The notes under the pieces were generated by a model. It had not been told where the DNA came from and ran no database searches. It saw nothing but the letters and a program-made list of their open reading frames with translations. The translations under genes and the position numbers were made by a program. This document shows, one piece after another, positions 5,781-7,603 of a DNA stretch of 7,603 nucleotides (the stretch's first letter is position 1; every line of letters starts with the position of its first letter). Source of the DNA: Candidatus Aminicenantota bacterium (GTDB lineage: Bacteria; Acidobacteriota; UBA4820; DSQY01); assembly GCA_027365515.1 (NCBI GenBank), contig DAHXMK010000290.1:1-7603 (forward strand), read 5' to 3'.

Positions 5781-6069
5781 ACTGAACCTCCGCTTGGCGA
5801 AGAACGTCGTTACGGAAATAGCGGCTTAGATCGGACGGGGTTCTCAGGTCAGCTTTACGGCCCAACAACGCTGAAAGCTCCAGCTCCAATTGGGCCATTC
5901 CGATTAGCCCAAGGCGAGTCCCCGGCTCGAAATCGACAAGAACATCTATGTCGCTGTCCGGCGTGAACTTGTCGCTAAGAACGGACCCGAAGAACGCGAG
6001 GCGTGATATGCGATTTTCCTTACAAAATGCCCCAAGCGCTTCCCGGTCAACTCTTATGCGGTCGGTCAA
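5764..6069 (-). CDS. mntA: MntA-like nucleotidyltransferase antitoxin
   Basis: A 101-residue minimal nucleotidyltransferase. The signature G-S-x10-D-x-D is complete: Gly28-Ser29, Asp40 and Asp42 in FGSVLSDKFTPDSDIDVLVD. A later acidic residue, Asp74 (KADLRT), fits the third metal ligand. MntA antitoxins transfer AMP from ATP to HepT. I start it at TTG 6069 (MTDRIRVDRE): AAGGAGG lies eight bases upstream, family members begin similarly, and a well-formed promoter sits just upstream. A longer frame begins at TTG 6108, but that would start inside the promoter (-35 at 6113-6118, -10 at 6090-6095) and is very unlikely. It overlaps hepT by 17 bases. The order antitoxin then toxin is normal for this pair. 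Confidence 0.92.
   Translation of the reverse strand: MTDRIRVDREALGAFCKENRISRLAFFGSVLSDKFTPDSDIDVLVDFEPGTRLGLIGMAQLELELSALLGRKADLRTPSDLSRYFRNDVLRQAEVQFAAGG
5787..5791 (-). promoter_or_regulatory. Ribosome binding site for hepT
   Basis: GGAGG six bases before the TTG at 5780, inside the 3' end of mntA. It supports the TTG start over the first in-frame ATG eleven codons later. Confidence 0.65.
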
Positions 6070-6077
6070 AGTGCAGT

Positions 6078-6084
6078 CCTCCTT
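6078..6084 (-). promoter_or_regulatory. Ribosome binding site deciding the mntA start
   Basis: AAGGAGG eight bases before the TTG at 6069, a near-perfect Shine-Dalgarno. It rules in the short MntA and against a start at 6108. Confidence 0.8.
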
Positions 6085-6089
6085 GCCCA

Positions 6090-6118
6090 AATATACGTAC
6101 CTGCACAATATGCGTCAA
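6090..6118 (-). promoter_or_regulatory. Sigma70-like promoter of mntA-hepT
   Basis: On the minus strand, TTGACG (6113-6118, five of six consensus) is followed by a 17-bp spacer and TATATT (6090-6095, five of six). The start codon is 20 bases further on, so the leader is short and holds little besides the ribosome site. The -35 is 16 bases from the repeat boundary motif CGCCGTC (6135-6141), so the whole module, promoter included, lies inside the repeat borders. Confidence 0.75.
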
Positions 6119-6134
6119 GCGCCGCGCCAATTTT

Positions 6135-6178
6135 CGCCGTCTGATTCCGGCCTCCCGCTGGTCGCCGGAATGACGGTC
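6135..6178. repeat. Palindromic repeat, right half-unit upstream of mntA
   Basis: CGCCGTCTGATTCCGG to GCCGGAATGACGG, almost identical to 4986-5027 and 5194-5234. It borders the mntA promoter. Confidence 0.85.
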
Positions 6179-6189
6179 TCTTTTGCGCT

Positions 6190-6239
6190 GTCATTCTGGC
6201 AACCCCGCCGTGGCGGGGGCAGTCCAGAATCGGACGGCG
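6190..6239. repeat. Palindromic repeat, left half-unit downstream of higA
   Basis: GTCATTCTGG, GC hairpin CCCCGCCGTGGCGGGG (6203-6218), CCAGAATC, then the boundary motif GGACGGCG (6232-6239). Confidence 0.84.
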
Positions 6240-6249
6240 GCGATTGCGC
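6232..6249. repeat. 18-bp direct repeat, copy 1 (downstream of higA)
   Basis: GGACGGCGGCGATTGCGC, exact match to 6982-6999 in the same orientation; flanking bases differ. Confidence 0.9.
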
Positions 6250-6328
6250 CAGGGTTGGCAGCCAGCGATCGAGGTCGGCGCTCGGCCCTCGGCGGACGTG
6301 GGCGAAAAGAGGCCGCCGTTCCAGCAGC

Positions 6329-6616
6329 CTACCCCGCGGCCAGGAGAGAAGGGATTTGCTTCGATGGCCTGCTTTTGGAGAGGTCGTAGGCGGACTGGAG
6401 GTTCAACCAGAAATCCGGTGTCGTGCTGAACGCCTCGGAAAGCAGCCAGGAGGTTTCCGGTGTAACGCCGCGCTTTCCACGTATGAGTTCGTTAATCCTC
6501 TGGACAGGCACGTTCAAATGCGCCGCAAGGGCAACCTGCGTGATCCCCAAGGGCAGGAGAAACTCCTCCAATAGAACCAAGCCCGGGTGCGTGGCAATTC
6601 GGTTTTTAGGTATCAT
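6329..6616 (-). CDS. higA: HigA-family antitoxin (XRE/Cro-type HTH)
   Basis: A 95-residue protein: MIPKNRIATHPGLVLLEEFL, then a helix-turn-helix at about residues 25-47 (GITQVALAAHLNVPVQRINELI), then the family tail RGKRGVTPETSWLLSEAFSTTPDFWLNLQ. HigA binds HigB and represses the shared promoter. I prefer the ATG at 6616, with GAGGAG seven bases upstream (6624-6629). A GTG at 6631 would overlap the higB stop as GTGA and add five residues (MRRST) that the family usually lacks. It follows higB directly, the typical inverted order (toxin first). Between its stop and the repeat at 6190-6239 lies about 90 bases in which I recognise nothing. Confidence 0.92.
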   Translation of the reverse strand: MIPKNRIATHPGLVLLEEFLLPLGITQVALAAHLNVPVQRINELIRGKRGVTPETSWLLSEAFSTTPDFWLNLQSAYDLSKSRPSKQIPSLLAAG

Positions 6617-6623
6617 GGTGCTT

Positions 6624-6629
6624 CTCCTC
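6624..6629 (-). promoter_or_regulatory. Ribosome binding site for higA
   Basis: GAGGAG seven bases before the ATG at 6616. It overlaps the end of higB, so translation of the two is likely coupled. Confidence 0.6.
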
Positions 6630-6921
6630 ACTCGTGGTAATCCAGCAACTTCACGGCCGACGCATTCCCATCATGCCATTTGAAGATGATCCGCCACCGC
6701 TCGTTGACGCGAATGCTTAGAAACCCCTTCAAGTTCCCTTTGAGTGCCTCCAAATGGTTTCCGGGAGGGGATTTCAAGTCAAGCGACGATGCGGCCGCGT
6801 TTAGCATGTCTAACTTCCTAAGCGCCGCTGGGATGACGGCCGCCGGAAAACGGCACGCGCGCCGCGCCGCGCGGCCATGGAAAAGGCCCTCTGTGTCACG
6901 GTCCCCAAAGGCGGCAATCAC
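6628..6921 (-). CDS. higB: HigB-family toxin (RelE-like, ribosome-dependent mRNA interferase)
   Basis: A 97-residue RelE-superfamily protein. ALRKLDMLNAA (34-44), LKSPPGNHLEALKG (49-62), SIRVNERWRIIFKW (69-82) and the closing LLDYHE match HigB/plasmid-maintenance killer proteins, which cut mRNA on translating ribosomes. Arg71 and Arg77 in the SIRVNERWRI segment are the usual functional basic residues by family analogy. The start is GTG at 6921 with GGAAGGAAGG ending five bases upstream (6927-6936). It has its own promoter at 6943-6971. It precedes higA. The module is bracketed by an exact 18-bp direct repeat (6232-6249 and 6982-6999). Confidence 0.92.
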   Translation of the reverse strand: MIAAFGDRDTEGLFHGRAARRACRFPAAVIPAALRKLDMLNAAASSLDLKSPPGNHLEALKGNLKGFLSIRVNERWRIIFKWHDGNASAVKLLDYHE

Positions 6922-6926
6922 CGGCG

Positions 6927-6936
6927 CCTTCCTTCC
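6927..6936 (-). promoter_or_regulatory. Ribosome binding site for higB
   Basis: GGAAGGAAGG five bases before the GTG at 6921. It supports GTG as the start. Confidence 0.55.
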
Positions 6937-6942
6937 AGAGGG

Positions 6943-6971
6943 AATATAATGCTTTCACGGAACCCATGCAA
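6943..6971 (-). promoter_or_regulatory. Sigma70-like promoter of higBA
   Basis: On the minus strand, TTGCAT (6966-6971, only three of six consensus) is followed by a 17-bp spacer and TATATT (6943-6948, five of six). The GTG start is 21 bases downstream of the -10. The geometry is nearly the same as at mntA. HigA would be expected to repress here, but I cannot pick out an operator palindrome with confidence. Confidence 0.55.
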
Positions 6972-6981
6972 CCTCCACAAT

Positions 6982-6999
6982 GGACGGCGGCGATTGCGC
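6982..6999. repeat. 18-bp direct repeat, copy 2 (upstream of higB)
   Basis: GGACGGCGGCGATTGCGC. With copy 1 it brackets higBA and its promoter. Confidence 0.9.
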
Positions 7000-7020
7000 A
7001 CCGCCTGGCATTCTTGCACC

Positions 7021-7062
7021 CCCCGTCGGATTCGGGCCTCCCGCTGGTCGCCGGAATGGCGG
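7021..7062. repeat. Decayed palindromic right half-unit between the AbiEii gene and higB
   Basis: CCCCGTCGGATTCGGG then CTCCCGCTGGTCGCCGGAAT, with GGCGG where other copies have GACGG. The rest of the gap (7063-7142, G-rich) shows nothing recognisable. Confidence 0.75.
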
Positions 7063-7142
7063 CCTTGCGGTGGGCGGGGGGGGACCCATCTCTACGAAAG
7101 ATACGTTCCTCGCGCCGGTTTTCGGCCTGTGGAACCCAGGTA

Positions 7143-7535
7143 CTAGAGGCCTAGGAGGTCTTCGCCGAGGGCGTGGAGGTCGCGGACAAAGGCGGCGGCG
7201 AGTGGAGCCTCCTGCCATAGAATCGCGGCCCAGTCGGCTTCGGTGGCTCTACAGAGAGCTCGCGCCAAGTCCGGCGGAAATATCCCAGAGGCCTTGCCTT
7301 GGGCTCCCTTGATCGCCTGGCTCAAAGACAAACCATGCTTGGCGCAAAGGCCCCAAATATCAGCTAGATCCTTCGGCTCGTCCCGGTTTAACAGCGCGGT
7401 AATCTTGTTTGCCAACAGATTTTCAGGAGAATCTAGGTTCCCTAACACGGGGTGGGAACGGATAACGCCTATTCGAGCGGGAACATCGTTTATCATCTCA
7501 ATCTTCAATGTTGCCCGCTTGGACTGGAGAGCCAG
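7143..7535 (-). pseudogene. AbiEii/AbiGii-type nucleotidyltransferase toxin, C-terminal part only (gene cut by contig end)
   Basis: About 130 C-terminal residues. LKIEMINDVP is followed by SPENLLANKITALLNRDEPK and DLADIWGLC. The K-x-T-A-L-x4-R-x3-KD-x2-D arrangement is the conserved C-terminal motif of the AbiEii nucleotidyltransferase family, toxins of type IV toxin-antitoxin and abortive-infection systems. The N-terminal GS...D-x-D catalytic part is absent because the sequence turns back on itself at 7535/7536. The frame remains open to 7601, but those codons are the antisense of this gene's own 3' end. It is therefore best read as a truncated record of a probably intact gene, not as a natural pseudogene. 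The expected AbiEi-type antitoxin would lie beyond the window. It stops TAG at 7143-7145; no terminator is apparent. Confidence 0.8.
7175..7242. repeat. Genuine partner of the right fold-back arm, inside the AbiEii gene
   Basis: It encodes part of the AbiEii C-terminus in frame and pairs exactly with 7536-7603 (i with 14778-i). Complementarity continues as TGGCTCT (7244-7250) with AGAGCCA (7528-7534) after one mismatch. Confidence 0.9.
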
Positions 7536-7603
7536 CGAAGCCGACTGGGCCGCGATTCTATGGCAGGAGGCTCCACTCGCCGCCGCCTTTGTCCGCGACC
7601 TCC
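7536..7603. repeat. Right fold-back arm (exact reverse complement of 7175-7242)
   Basis: A 68-base perfect inverted copy ending exactly at the last base. Together with the left arm it indicates that the window is a whole contig with chimeric ends. Confidence 0.95.

Noticed and set aside
5948..6574. A 208-codon plus-strand frame
   Set aside because: It runs antisense across mntA, the repeats and higA, and shows no motif of its own.
3973..7142. Integron cassette array (same-direction small genes with folded sites between)
   Set aside because: I see no integrase gene and no attC core pair (GTTRRRY with RYYYAAC) at the module borders; the repeats have a different layout. The resemblance is only in gene order.

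Overview
This 7.6-kb piece is bacterial, moderately GC-rich (clearly lower in the 1968-2357 gene), with Shine-Dalgarno sites, GTG and TTG starts and two dispersed repeat families. It contains no ribosomal or phylogenetic marker gene, so I can only say an uncultivated-type bacterium with a repeat-rich genome. All convincing genes are on the minus strand.

Layout, reading plus coordinates left to right. Bases 91-3800 are a polysaccharide-type biosynthesis segment transcribed leftward in the order wbpA-like UDP-N-acetylglucosamine 6-dehydrogenase (3800-2409), a small four-helix-bundle protein of the S23/IVP family (2357-1968), and a glutamine-hydrolysing asparagine synthetase-like amidotransferase, asnB (1939 to about 91, cut off). 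This half carries heptanucleotide (7-bp) repeats of the type GAGTT(T/A/G)T. Three arrays lie in frame inside the two enzymes, one encodes the C-terminus of the small protein, and two are intergenic.

Bases 3973-7142 are a defence/stability island. It holds hicA-hicB, a GIY-YIG nuclease-family gene, mntA-hepT and higB-higA, all in one direction. Each module is separated from the next by copies of a second, palindromic repeat family (GTCATTC...GAATGAC ends, with a recurring GGACGGCG / CGCCGTC boundary motif). The right end has the C-terminal part of an AbiEii-type nucleotidyltransferase toxin. mntA and higB each have a recognisable sigma70-like promoter with a 17-bp spacer and a TATATT -10 box.

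Both ends of the window fold back on themselves. Bases 1-90 are the exact reverse complement of 253-342, and 7536-7603 that of 7175-7242. Both junctions interrupt genes (asnB and the AbiEii gene). This looks like chimeric ends of an assembled contig, probably from amplification template switching or assembly, not natural biology, so the outermost 90 and 68 bases should not be trusted.

I see no transposase, integrase, CRISPR array, tRNA or rRNA. The most unusual biology is the strict separation of the two repeat families between the two halves, the tolerance of heptad repeats inside conserved enzymes, and the way each toxin-antitoxin-like module sits between palindromic repeat units.
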